Shown piece after piece: positions 52,001 to 59,857 of a stretch of 64,000 bases of DNA; the first letter of the stretch is position 1; each line of letters opens with the position of its first letter. The DNA lies in assembly GCA_964383665.1 (NCBI GenBank), contig CAYLHO010000002.1, positions 1-64,000 of the forward strand, in the 5' to 3' direction. The DNA is from UMGS687 sp964383665. Its GTDB lineage: Bacteria; Bacillota; Clostridia; Christensenellales; UBA1242. The translations under genes were made by a program, and so were the position numbers. A model generated the notes under the pieces. That model saw only the letters and a list, made by a program, of their open reading frames with translations, ran no database searches and was not told the origin of the DNA.

Positions 52001-55000
52001 ACTTTCCGACAATTCAAATGTTTCAATTTATATTATTCTTAAAGATGAAAATGGAAACCAAATTGGCGACATTGTTGAAAAGACATTCTATGTTGAGCAT
52101 CTTCCAGGAGTTATGGTTTCAATTGATGGCGTTTCAAGCGGAAACGAGGGAAGCTTGCTTCTTGCTCAAGGCGTTTCGTATGATATGAACGTTTGGGTTA
52201 AGGGATATAATTCTGGGGCATACTCCAACGCAGGGTCGGTTATAACCGACGGACAAATTGTTTTGGAGGTTCAGGGTTCAGAACTTGTTTCAATAACACG
52301 CGATTCAAACGGAAACTATAAGTTGAAAGTTTCTACGAACGAACTTGGAACAGACAGAACAGTTAAAATTAAGAGTTATGGAGTTAACTCGAAAGGCGAA
52401 AGAAGCAAAGAAGTTGTTTTAACAATTGAAATTGTTGAATTTGTTGTCAAAACCGACAATGTTGGCGACATTCTTAAGGAAACGGTTAATAATGTTTATG
52501 CTTCTGCAACTGGGAACACATATATGCTTGAGGTTGCCCTTAATTCCGACATTTTGATTTTTGATAACACAAACTCAAGAATTAAGGAAAGTGTTTTAAA
52601 ATTCCTAGACAATCTTTCAACGCAAAACGATGAAACAAAAAGTACTGTTTGGCAAATTAAAGATAATGGCAAACAAGCTCCAAACTTTGTTTCAATTGGC
52701 GGCGACTCATTTGCAGGCGCAGGAAGCAAGAAAACATATAAAACAACAAACAATGCTTTTGAAGTTACATATAACTCGCAAACAGGGAAGGCATATGTTA
52801 AATTCTTAAAAACTGAAAGTTCTGCAGCGCCAACCTTTCAAGTTAGATACGAAGGAAAATTCTATTACGACCAAAACGGAAAACCGACGGCTGGCGTTGA
52901 ATCGGGCAAGAATATTTACACATTAACTCAAATTATCTCGTTTGATATTTCCGAAAAAACGAGTTTAACAAATCCATATCCAATTTACACTTATGAACAA
53001 TTTATGGATATGAGAGAAAACAACCATTATATATTGATGGAAGATATCTATCTTGATGAGAATTTCTCTCCAATCTCAACGAAAATTGCAATGCTTGATG
53101 GAAACGGACACAGAATTTTTGTTCCATCAATAAGTTTGAGCTCAAGCGAAACAACGTCATTAAGTTTTGGACTTTTTACAAAACTTTCTGAAAATGCACT
53201 TTTGAAAAATATAACCTTATATATAAACGGCACAGTTGAAATTAACATGTATAACTTCACATCTGTTAACTATGGGCTTCTTGTTGCCGAAAATGAAGGG
53301 AAAATTACTAACTGCTCAATTGAGGGTTCAACTTATGCAATTGTTAATCTAAATTTGTTTGGAACAAATCCTTCTTCAAACATCAACTGTGAAGTTGGAG
53401 GTCTTGTTGCAATCAACAATGGCGACATAACAAACAGCCGAGTTGAAGTTGGAATTTCAATTAACTCGGTTAAGAGTGCGTTGGTTGGTTATCTTCCAGC
53501 AAACCTTGGAGGACTTGTTTCAATTAACAATGGTTCTGGAACAATTTCGTCTTGCTATGTTAAAGCGAGAATTGAAAACAACACTGCTGGTTCGGTTTCG
53601 GCAATAACCGGTGGGCTTGTTTCTCAAAACAATGTTGGAGGAAAAATTTTCGCATGTTACACAAGCGGCGAATCAACTTTCCCATCCAGCATTGAAGAAG
53701 TTAGAAATGCAACCGAAATTGTCTATTCAACGGCAAGCGCAAGCGGATTTGTTTACACTAACTCTGGAGCAATTTCAAACTGCTATTCCAACATTCCAGT
53801 TCGAACAAATGAAGGCGCAAGCGGTTTCGTTTATCAAAATCAATCGGGCGGAGAAATTTTCAACTGCTATTCAACATCTGCCTTTGAAAGTTCTGCTAAA
53901 AATGGTGCGTTCGTTGGGGTTCTAACTGGGGTTGTTGAAGAAGAAAATCCAATCCTTAATTCTGGAACAATAACGGAATGCTTTGCATGGGAAGAAGTTG
54001 CAGAAATTGGAGTTTCAAAGGTTAACTCTGGTCTTGCAAGCAACAAAGGCGCTGTTGTTTCATTAACAGCTAATCAATTTAAACCAAGCAGCGAAGAAAG
54101 TGGGAATGGATATTTTGGAAAATTCGCATTCTCAAGCACTGCAAATAAAACCGACGGTGTTTGGTTCTGGGCGGCAAATGGAACAGAGGCAGAATTTTTA
54201 AGAAATGGAATTCAAATGAATTTCTCAAACAAAGCGCCTCAACTTGTTTCACCAAACTTAATTGCAAACGCAGTTAGAACTTTAACAAGTACGATTTATG
54301 ATCCATTAACCGAAACAACAATTTACAACTATGCCTGGGAAGCAGGGCAAGATGAGGGAACAAAATATAATCCATACATCATCGCAAATCAAGAGGACTT
54401 GGAATATATTGTTTCGAAGCAATCAGGCTTTACAAACGGAAACATTATTAAAGACATTTATTGTCGACTTGTTGGGGATATAATTTATGAAACTTCAACG
54501 GTTTCAAGCGGACTTTATCAATTTGCGTTCCTTGGAAATCTTGAAGGAAACTCCTACACAATTGGAAATTATGTTCTCGACAGCTCTGCAAAAATGGATA
54601 ATGGAGGATTCTTTGCTTCAATTGGAACGGCATCAAATCAAGGCGGAAGCATTAAAAACTTAACATTTGCTCCAAGATATATGAGTTTAACAAATTGCAA
54701 TGCAGTTGGAGCAGTTGCCGGTTCGCTTTTTGGAGGAACACTTGTTAACATAACAATTGATGGAACAACCTACGCCTCCGAACTTGATGGCTTAACTATA
54801 ATTGGGAAAAACGCAGTTGGCGGAGTTGTTGGGCTTGCCGAAGGGGCGTTCAATCTTAACAATATTAAATCTAACATTTCGGTTAACGCAACCTATCGCG
54901 CAACTCTTAATGGGCATTCAACAAGCGAATATCTTAAATCCGATTTAACAAAAATTTCTTATTCTGGGCTTGTTGCTGGAATTGCTGGCGGCTATGGGAA

Positions 55001-55862
55001 CATTGTTTTTGTTGATGTTTATGGAAACAATGTTTCAGTTGCGGAAAATGCATCGTTAATGTTTGGATATGTTGGAAAAGATGTTTCCGCAACGCACTTA
55101 ACAGCAACTGGGTCAATTAACCAGCTTATTAAAGCAGATGTTAGCGGAGGAGTTGTTGCAGCGCATAACTATGGAAGTTTAAGCGACATAACGGTAATGG
55201 GGCTTGATGACCCTTCATATAATGGTTTCTTTGACTCAAGCAATTACGTTCCAGAATCTCTTGGAAACATCGTTGGAAAAATGTCGAATGGTTCAATTAA
55301 AGATGCAACTGTCTATTCAAAAATTAAAGCGCAAGCAGGAGTTGATGCTCTTGGAGGTGCGGTTGGAACTCTTGGTGCAGGAAAGTTGGAAAATATTTTG
55401 ATTGTCGGAAACATTGTTGGAGGAAGTCGAATTGGCGGAGTTGTTGGGCAAATTCGCGATGCTCAAACAATTGAGCTTGCAAACTGCGCCCATAGCGGAA
55501 CAATAACTTCTAACTCGTCTTCCGAAATTGTTACTGTTGGAACGTTGGTTGGCTTTATCAACAAATTCAATGCTGACACACTTGGCGAAGGAAGAAAAAT
55601 TAAAGTTTCTTTCGATAACTCAAAATTTTGGACAGACTATAATTCAAAATTGGAAAGTGGCATCTACTCAAGAAAGTTGAACATAACAACATACTCAACA
55701 TCAAACACCGAGGTTTGGTATGGAACAATAGTTTGTGAAGATGGCAACTTTGAGCGAGGCGTTGTTGATTACGATCAGTATAATCTTGTTGATGACAATG
55801 TTTCGTGGTATGTTCCTCTTGCAACGTCAAAACTTATCAATGGGAAAAATCCAAATGTATAA
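46044..55862 (+). CDS. giant GLUG-repeat lipoprotein, paralogue (3,272 aa)
   Basis: This protein lies 40 bases downstream of the 5,893-residue gene with AGGGG before ATG 46044, so it is probably in the same operon. The signal peptide has lipobox FAAC, with Cys24 as in its neighbour. Residues about 25-1010 are Ig-like. GLUG clusters lie at about 1010-1520 (GGLFTEIGGEAFIRN, GGIVGRNDCQ), 2310-2735 and 2765-3185 (VGGVVGLAEGAFN); a second Ig-like block lies at about 1520-2305. The order matches the larger protein, and a junction motif (GVWFW, PQLVS, then GTKYNPYII) aligns with GVWSW, PQLVS, GTKNNPIII there. The last 85 residues are unlike the neighbour. A strong terminator follows. Confidence 0.92.
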   Translation: MKKRIFSLLVLILVAVCGGVFAACTQSGGENVSIKAVSGLDSQISQEKIDSISNEILLSEDEKGLLSSGFGYNNSVKDGNTVSLVVGSETNGSRELIFEIENYVDGMSDKIFVSSDSTCVQISEIESAGKGRQKFTITASSAGTAEIVIKTGQYSKTTKIVVKAIEKLSSFGVKTNATIFLERGKELEISPEKFLNFFPSDSNLKEVEFYDGKTLLTKDGKTILSTNPSESATGVISENKELTVKSLRLTGSGSVQTISVVIVDSLENLSMKKLVYSNNLKTFPEFENGKTITVIRNVSLGEINYGVRELYVLVDCAEEDLEIVATAKGTDLLVTYSDKERITSQNLLTSKFGNLIDSPQGEFSTWVFKFELKYEGISNYELEFGFKTGSYNYSNVLNANVEFKSASNLVNFAKAGESEDFSNTYTIYDNYIGTFGTRFVVSTNTSDEFSKAEISLLISGENALGFKVYDVVGEEKVGVAALGVTKISLKSGENFFIKANEGQVGTFKLTARVAYVFEGVEFVTEKEITLKAVNSPSNFFFNKENGEEISDYVFDLNTSGKIISGIKQTETYAERNSLTLQINGYVGSGALTGAISDFSIVSASPILQVTKDGSRITLLATGTGTGSFKILTGNGISRTFNFTIIQSISDAKVFVPTPEQNTNVISILSNYNFDSTIYDQYAIVKKNTLIPLVVSATGEVVTVTAEGDGISYSNGRITCETEFNKNELVVSLTYKYVEDDVIVTQAVVVQKILISSIVEIENFNISTSYGSSIFSLYDYSTVGYYSRNLAMATLQINILPNEIREEIFKTIKFSSNIDAKSEIDTEDQYTLVTDVFTFTFYRTGASAGTGTLICEVKDSSLLNENGGLKAGKVTLLASIDRSFDMSEGGNFVKFIQFDVKSAKKVEVISSQTKSIELDSFITERKIEVSTYPLGATNSMLSYVFIPKTSGLKEGDVEIVKLSDGIHVRLTDKNVSGEGAIRIIAFDSFTSASDYTNYLDIPVVISNGSQQFPYYINFESDVRKMVETGFEKYYIISGEIDLKDVQWESSKYVLSGGITGINNAKLKNINVTNILWEDSSKQYFGGLFTEIGGEAFIRNLAFEFESVNFEISSANDLDRAPSYNGFLGTIAGKNNGTLENVSVVGNINVLISGGYTLSVGGLFGENLRSILTSVTSSSRNTTLFTGKITVVDASISAGVSHTLYVGGVAGRNSGGRIERIVESGLVEFNNAFATTNVSIVSKYELESFVPDTENVEGFGAIAGFNRYQSSAIVEEQQGIFNVSVIGEIFAEKFNNVGGIVGRNDCQVVGARSQVYVRGMNNVGGGAGYNNGTLTSIIVESTYKTSRNNEAQAALVVGANNVGGIVGLMDGGKLESSSFISYISTTQPLVDLISSGNYGRVVAAQVRDEEGNLKGIVNFVVAIANVKIQSMATVVETELESANYAIFNRGNASEKAELFKGAGSKLEDENVVGKTKTELKGTEGFEFIFIPTDEIGLKLTESTEKFEMGTTSGGNVAFYLYYYGNLNSEVASKNTLNLSALLTSEIGSRFQVSSSDPSIIEVSTLGQLVVKKTGYVVLTATSEYVDEGKDQQIYIKVINYTNNLSIYLDSNKANEIKNDENGKIVFDATESKLIYVSFLDKFNIYNLTNPSDIKIFLKVKNLETGNEEIVKPDDDRKDGIVFRVIKISSDSYQIAVYGEIGNYGIEVVPYVEFVGNDGKTYVSSTIAHELINELDAEFGLNETVKTNFEFKNTTKSINVSKDIIITEPYYEKSIDVIVNSINENETITISAIQVDKNGNEINKNLLALDLKVVYGGVETTGFPQIQLEMNCKTNNKFGISVKVNEEKMIFEGTQYFIIKIVSSNGKEANMKLEIQPQSLISISTTLYPIISQDELKYNFKGNFSYIPSGVIIPGQNSLIELSLTPEFTYFKTIEIVNKSSNEYNLVFDLFNRSSGVVSGAKSIENGISIDRELINGGSFALRTFADQRLSDNSNVSIYIILKDENGNQIGDIVEKTFYVEHLPGVMVSIDGVSSGNEGSLLLAQGVSYDMNVWVKGYNSGAYSNAGSVITDGQIVLEVQGSELVSITRDSNGNYKLKVSTNELGTDRTVKIKSYGVNSKGERSKEVVLTIEIVEFVVKTDNVGDILKETVNNVYASATGNTYMLEVALNSDILIFDNTNSRIKESVLKFLDNLSTQNDETKSTVWQIKDNGKQAPNFVSIGGDSFAGAGSKKTYKTTNNAFEVTYNSQTGKAYVKFLKTESSAAPTFQVRYEGKFYYDQNGKPTAGVESGKNIYTLTQIISFDISEKTSLTNPYPIYTYEQFMDMRENNHYILMEDIYLDENFSPISTKIAMLDGNGHRIFVPSISLSSSETTSLSFGLFTKLSENALLKNITLYINGTVEINMYNFTSVNYGLLVAENEGKITNCSIEGSTYAIVNLNLFGTNPSSNINCEVGGLVAINNGDITNSRVEVGISINSVKSALVGYLPANLGGLVSINNGSGTISSCYVKARIENNTAGSVSAITGGLVSQNNVGGKIFACYTSGESTFPSSIEEVRNATEIVYSTASASGFVYTNSGAISNCYSNIPVRTNEGASGFVYQNQSGGEIFNCYSTSAFESSAKNGAFVGVLTGVVEEENPILNSGTITECFAWEEVAEIGVSKVNSGLASNKGAVVSLTANQFKPSSEESGNGYFGKFAFSSTANKTDGVWFWAANGTEAEFLRNGIQMNFSNKAPQLVSPNLIANAVRTLTSTIYDPLTETTIYNYAWEAGQDEGTKYNPYIIANQEDLEYIVSKQSGFTNGNIIKDIYCRLVGDIIYETSTVSSGLYQFAFLGNLEGNSYTIGNYVLDSSAKMDNGGFFASIGTASNQGGSIKNLTFAPRYMSLTNCNAVGAVAGSLFGGTLVNITIDGTTYASELDGLTIIGKNAVGGVVGLAEGAFNLNNIKSNISVNATYRATLNGHSTSEYLKSDLTKISYSGLVAGIAGGYGNIVFVDVYGNNVSVAENASLMFGYVGKDVSATHLTATGSINQLIKADVSGGVVAAHNYGSLSDITVMGLDDPSYNGFFDSSNYVPESLGNIVGKMSNGSIKDATVYSKIKAQAGVDALGGAVGTLGAGKLENILIVGNIVGGSRIGGVVGQIRDAQTIELANCAHSGTITSNSSSEIVTVGTLVGFINKFNADTLGEGRKIKVSFDNSKFWTDYNSKLESGIYSRKLNITTYSTSNTEVWYGTIVCEDGNFERGVVDYDQYNLVDDNVSWYVPLATSKLINGKNPNV

Positions 55863-55866
55863 AATA

Positions 55867-55897
55867 AAAAACAAGCGTAAGTTGCGCTTGTTTTTTT
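55867..55897 (+). terminator. terminator of the giant lipoprotein operon
   Basis: AAAACAAGCG/CGCTTGTTTT stem with a 7-base loop and a T run, starting just after the stop of the second giant gene. Confidence 0.88.
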
Positions 55898-55982
55898 GTT
55901 GTTCGAAAAGTTTAAATTTTATTTTATGATAAGTTGCGATTGGTGAAAAGAGAAGAGGATTTGTTAAATTTGCAAAAAGTAG

Positions 55983-56011
55983 TTGACAGAAATGCTTTTT
56001 GGTGGTAAAAT
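55983..56011 (+). promoter_or_regulatory. strong sigma-A promoter of rpoBC
   Basis: TTGACA (55983-55988), exactly 17 bases and TAAAAT (56006-56011), with TGG directly before the -10 (extended -10). Expected start near 56018, giving a leader of about 110 bases. Confidence 0.85.
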
Positions 56012-56076
56012 TCGTTTCTGTATAGGCTAAAGTGGACAAAATTTGGGCATTTTTTAGTTGATCTATATTTTATTTA

Positions 56077-56110
56077 GGCGAAAATGAGTTTTTTTGCCAC
56101 TCTTTTTTTT
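56077..56110 (+). promoter_or_regulatory. hairpin and U-tract in the rpoB leader
   Basis: GGCGAAAA (56077-56084) can pair with TTTTTGCC (56091-56098, one G-U pair), and eight Ts follow at 56103-56110, 16 bases before the rpoB start codon. It resembles a weak attenuator; the stem is AU-rich, so support is modest. Confidence 0.35.
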
Positions 56111-56126
56111 GCTATAAGGAGAACAT

Positions 56127-59100
56127 ATGATAGAAACAATGGTTAAAAAAATTAAAAGCGGAAGAGGAGAAAGATATTCTTTTGGAAAAGTTGAAGAATA
56201 TTGCGAAACTCCAAATCTCCTTGAAATTCAAAGAGATGCTTACAAAAAATTCCTTGAAACAGGAATCGACGAAGTTCTTCAAGAATTTTCGCCAGTTGTT
56301 GACTACAGCGGAAAAGGCAAATTATATTTCCTTTCTTCTTCTGTTGACAAAACTCCAAAAGTTTCTCGCGCGGAATGCAAACGCCGCGGGATTTCTTACA
56401 CAACTCCTTTAAGAGTTAAAGCAAAATTCGTTACCGAAGAAAACGAAGCAGGCGTTGAACAAGAAGTTTTCATGGGGGACATTCCTCTTATGACCGACGA
56501 GGCTTCTTTCATCTTTAACGGAATTGAAAGAGTTGTCGTTTCACAAATCGTTCGTTCTCCAAGTGCTTATTTCACTCAAGACGAGCCTGAAAACCTTCAA
56601 ACTCTCAAAGGACAAATGATTCCAACTCGTGGAATGTGGCTTGAGTTTGAACAAGGCGCAAACGACATTATTAAAGTTGTTATCGATCGCGGAAGCAAAG
56701 TTACTCTTGGTGTTTTCCTTAAGTGCTTTGGATACACAAACGATGAGATTTTAAATCTTTTTGGAAACAACAAATATGTTAAAAATGTTTTGGAAAAAGA
56801 ACCACAAGCAACTCAAGAAGAAGCTTTAATTGAATTTAGCAGAAAAACAAGACCAACCGAAGTTCCTTCGGCAGAATCAACAAGAAGCTATCTTAACTTG
56901 TTCTTCTTCTCTGATCAATATTATAACTTAAGCAGAGTTGGAAGATATAAATTCAACAAAAAACTTTCAATTGCAACAAGAATTCAAAATCAAGTGTCTG
57001 CCGACAACATTGTTATTGATGATGAAGTTGTTGTTAAAGCTGGCGAAAAAATTGGCGAAGAAGTTGCAAGAAGAATTCAAGATGCAGGAATCAACGAGGT
57101 TTGGCTTTTGATTCGCGGAAATCGTCATCTTGTTCGCGGAAACAATCGCGTTCGTCTTTCATCGGTTTTCCCATGTAATGAAGAAGAACTTGGAATTAAC
57201 GAGGAAGTTTACTATCCAACCTTAATGCAAATTCTTAAAGACAACAAAACAAAAGAAAAACGTCTTAAAGCAATCAAGGAAAATGCAAAACAACTTCTCA
57301 TAACAACATTAACAATTGATGATATCCTTGCAAGCATAAGCTATTATTTGGATCTTTTGGAAGGAATTGGGCAACTCGACAACATCGACCACCTTTCAAA
57401 CAGAAGAATTCAATCAGTTGGCGAACTTGTTAGAAATGCATTCCGTTCGGGCGTTAACAAACTTTGCGTAAGCATGAAAGAAAGCCTTCAAGGAAAAGAT
57501 TTGAGCGAAGTTTCTCCTTCCCAAATCATTAACCCTCGTCCAATTAACAAGGCTCTTAAAGATTTTATTGCTTCCTCACAACTTTCACAACTTATGGATC
57601 AAGCAAACCCTCTTTCTTCTTTAACTCAAAAGAGAAGAGTTTCGGCTGTTGGTCCTGGAGGAATTAAGAAGGAAAGAGCAAGCGACGAGGTCCGTGATAT
57701 CCATTACACCCACTTTGGAAGAATCTGCGTTATTGAAACTCCAGAAGGTCAAAGCATTGGTCTTATCAGCACACTCGCTTCTTACGTTAAAATTAATGAA
57801 TATGGATTCCTTGAAACTCCATATAGAAAAGTTGACAAAGAAACAGGAATTGTTTCAAAGGTTAGCGAATATAAAATGGCAGATGTTGAGGACACAGCGT
57901 ATATTGCTCAATCAATTGAACCATTAACAGAGGACGGACGATTCCTTAAAGACAGAATTGTTTGCCGCCATAAAAACACAATTGTTGAAGTTCCAAGAAA
58001 AATGGTTGACTATGTTGACGTTTCGCCAAGACAATTCATCTCGGCAGCAACAGCATTAATTCCATTCCTTAACAGCGACGATAGTATGCGTGCTCTTATG
58101 GGGGCGAACATGCAACGTCAAGCAGTTCCAGTTTTGCGTCCTGAATCTCCAATTGTTGGAACGGGAATGGAAGCAAAAATCGCTTATGATTGCGGAGCAA
58201 TGGTAATTGCGAAAAACGATGGAATCGTAACATACGTAAGTTCTTCACAAATCAAACTTATGACAAAAGAAGGCGAAGAAGTTTACGACCTTATTAAATT
58301 TAGTAAAACCAACCAAGACACTTGCATTAACCAAAAACCACTTGTTAAACACGGCGAAAAGGTTAAAGCAGGCGACATTTTGGCAGATGGCTATTCAACT
58401 CAAAACGGAGAACTTGCTCTTGGAAAGAACGTTCTTGCCGGCTACATGAACTGGGAAGGATATAACTATGAAGATGCTATCTTGGTTAGCGAAAGAATGG
58501 TTAAAGAAGATGTTTATACTTCAATAACTTTGAAAGCAGAAGAAATTAAGTGCAGAACAACAAAACTTGGCGACGAGGAAATAACTCGCGACATTCCAAA
58601 TCTTGGCGAAGAAGCACTTAGAAACCTTGATGAAAACGGAATTGTTAGAGTTGGGGCAGAAGTTGTTCCAGGCGACATTCTTGTTGGAAAAGTAACACCA
58701 AAAGGTGAAACAGAATTAACTCCTGAAGAAAGATTGCTCCGTGCAATTTTCGGAGAAAAAGCACGTGAAGTTCGCGACACATCTCTTCGTGTTCAACATG
58801 GACGCGGTGGTGTTGTTGTTGACGTTCAAGTTTTCTCAAGAAAGAACAAAGACGAGCTTGAACCAGGCGTTAACATGATGGTTAAAGTTTATGTTGCTCA
58901 AAGACGTAAGCTTTCGGTTGGGGATAAGATGGCCGGCCGTCACGGAAACAAAGGTGTTGTTTCAAGAATCCTTCCAGTTTCCGACATGCCATACATGGCA
59001 AACGGGCAACCTCTCGACATCGTTCTTAACCCTCTTGGAATTCCATCTCGTATGAACGTTGGACAACTTTTGGAAGTTCACCTTGGACTTGTTGCTCAAA

Positions 59101-59810
59101 GTTTAGGCTGGAAAGTTGCAACTCCTGTTTTCGATGGGGCAACAGCAAAAGATATTCAAGAACTTTTGGTTGCAAACAATTTCCCTGCAAACGGAAAAAT
59201 CCAACTTTACGATGGAAGAACTGGCGAACCATTCGCTGCTCCTGCAACTGTTGGATATAAATATATGTTAAAACTTGACCACATGGTCGACAGCAAAATG
59301 CACGCTCGTTCAATTGGTCCATATTCTCTTGTCACTCAACAACCTCTTGGAGGAAAAGCAATGTTTGGTGGACAAAGATTTGGTGAAATGGAAGTTTGGG
59401 CTCTTGAAGCATATGGAGCATCAAATGTTCTTCAAGAAATCTTAACTGTTAAATCTGACGACGTTGTTGGAAGAGTTAAAACATATGAGGCAATTGTTAA
59501 AGGACAACCAATTGCTGAACCTGGAATCCCAGAATCCTTCAAGGTTCTTGTTAAAGAACTTCAAGCTCTTGGACTTGACATTAAGATTTTAACTGAAAAT
59601 AATCAAGAAATTTCAATTGGGGAAATGACCCAAGACGACATTTCGCCTTTAACAAGAGAAGTTGAAGATGAACTTAAGGAAATTAACCTTGATTTCGACA
59701 CACCAACCGATGATGCAACTTCCGACTTGTTTGGAGAAATTGAAAAAGAAACAACTCCAACGTCTTCGGAATTTGATGCAAGCGGTCTTTTGGAAGATTT
59801 GGACGATTAA
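56127..59810 (+). CDS. rpoB: RNA polymerase subunit beta
   Basis: RpoB is the beta subunit of RNA polymerase, forming one side of the active-site cleft. The 1,227-residue product is full length for a Bacillota RpoB. Landmarks are the rifampicin-pocket region around SQLSQLMDQANPL (about residues 484-496), KRRVSAVGPGGI, and the C-terminal GGQRFGEMEVWALEAYGA. In the rifampicin region, Leu489 replaces the usual Phe514 (E. coli numbering) and Gln501 replaces His526. AAGGAG precedes ATG 56127. rplJ/rplL, the usual upstream neighbours, are absent here. rpoC follows 47 bases on. Confidence 0.97.
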   Translation: MIETMVKKIKSGRGERYSFGKVEEYCETPNLLEIQRDAYKKFLETGIDEVLQEFSPVVDYSGKGKLYFLSSSVDKTPKVSRAECKRRGISYTTPLRVKAKFVTEENEAGVEQEVFMGDIPLMTDEASFIFNGIERVVVSQIVRSPSAYFTQDEPENLQTLKGQMIPTRGMWLEFEQGANDIIKVVIDRGSKVTLGVFLKCFGYTNDEILNLFGNNKYVKNVLEKEPQATQEEALIEFSRKTRPTEVPSAESTRSYLNLFFFSDQYYNLSRVGRYKFNKKLSIATRIQNQVSADNIVIDDEVVVKAGEKIGEEVARRIQDAGINEVWLLIRGNRHLVRGNNRVRLSSVFPCNEEELGINEEVYYPTLMQILKDNKTKEKRLKAIKENAKQLLITTLTIDDILASISYYLDLLEGIGQLDNIDHLSNRRIQSVGELVRNAFRSGVNKLCVSMKESLQGKDLSEVSPSQIINPRPINKALKDFIASSQLSQLMDQANPLSSLTQKRRVSAVGPGGIKKERASDEVRDIHYTHFGRICVIETPEGQSIGLISTLASYVKINEYGFLETPYRKVDKETGIVSKVSEYKMADVEDTAYIAQSIEPLTEDGRFLKDRIVCRHKNTIVEVPRKMVDYVDVSPRQFISAATALIPFLNSDDSMRALMGANMQRQAVPVLRPESPIVGTGMEAKIAYDCGAMVIAKNDGIVTYVSSSQIKLMTKEGEEVYDLIKFSKTNQDTCINQKPLVKHGEKVKAGDILADGYSTQNGELALGKNVLAGYMNWEGYNYEDAILVSERMVKEDVYTSITLKAEEIKCRTTKLGDEEITRDIPNLGEEALRNLDENGIVRVGAEVVPGDILVGKVTPKGETELTPEERLLRAIFGEKAREVRDTSLRVQHGRGGVVVDVQVFSRKNKDELEPGVNMMVKVYVAQRRKLSVGDKMAGRHGNKGVVSRILPVSDMPYMANGQPLDIVLNPLGIPSRMNVGQLLEVHLGLVAQSLGWKVATPVFDGATAKDIQELLVANNFPANGKIQLYDGRTGEPFAAPATVGYKYMLKLDHMVDSKMHARSIGPYSLVTQQPLGGKAMFGGQRFGEMEVWALEAYGASNVLQEILTVKSDDVVGRVKTYEAIVKGQPIAEPGIPESFKVLVKELQALGLDIKILTENNQEISIGEMTQDDISPLTREVEDELKEINLDFDTPTDDATSDLFGEIEKETTPTSSEFDASGLLEDLDD

Positions 59811-59857
59811 TAAAGAAAAAATATAGATTAAAACATTTTAGTTTAGGAGAAAGAACT

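Noticed and set aside
28322..55862. Repetitive stretches that might be a CRISPR array or tandem DNA repeats
   Set aside because: The repetition is at protein level (GLUG units with varied codons); there are no identical, evenly spaced DNA repeats.
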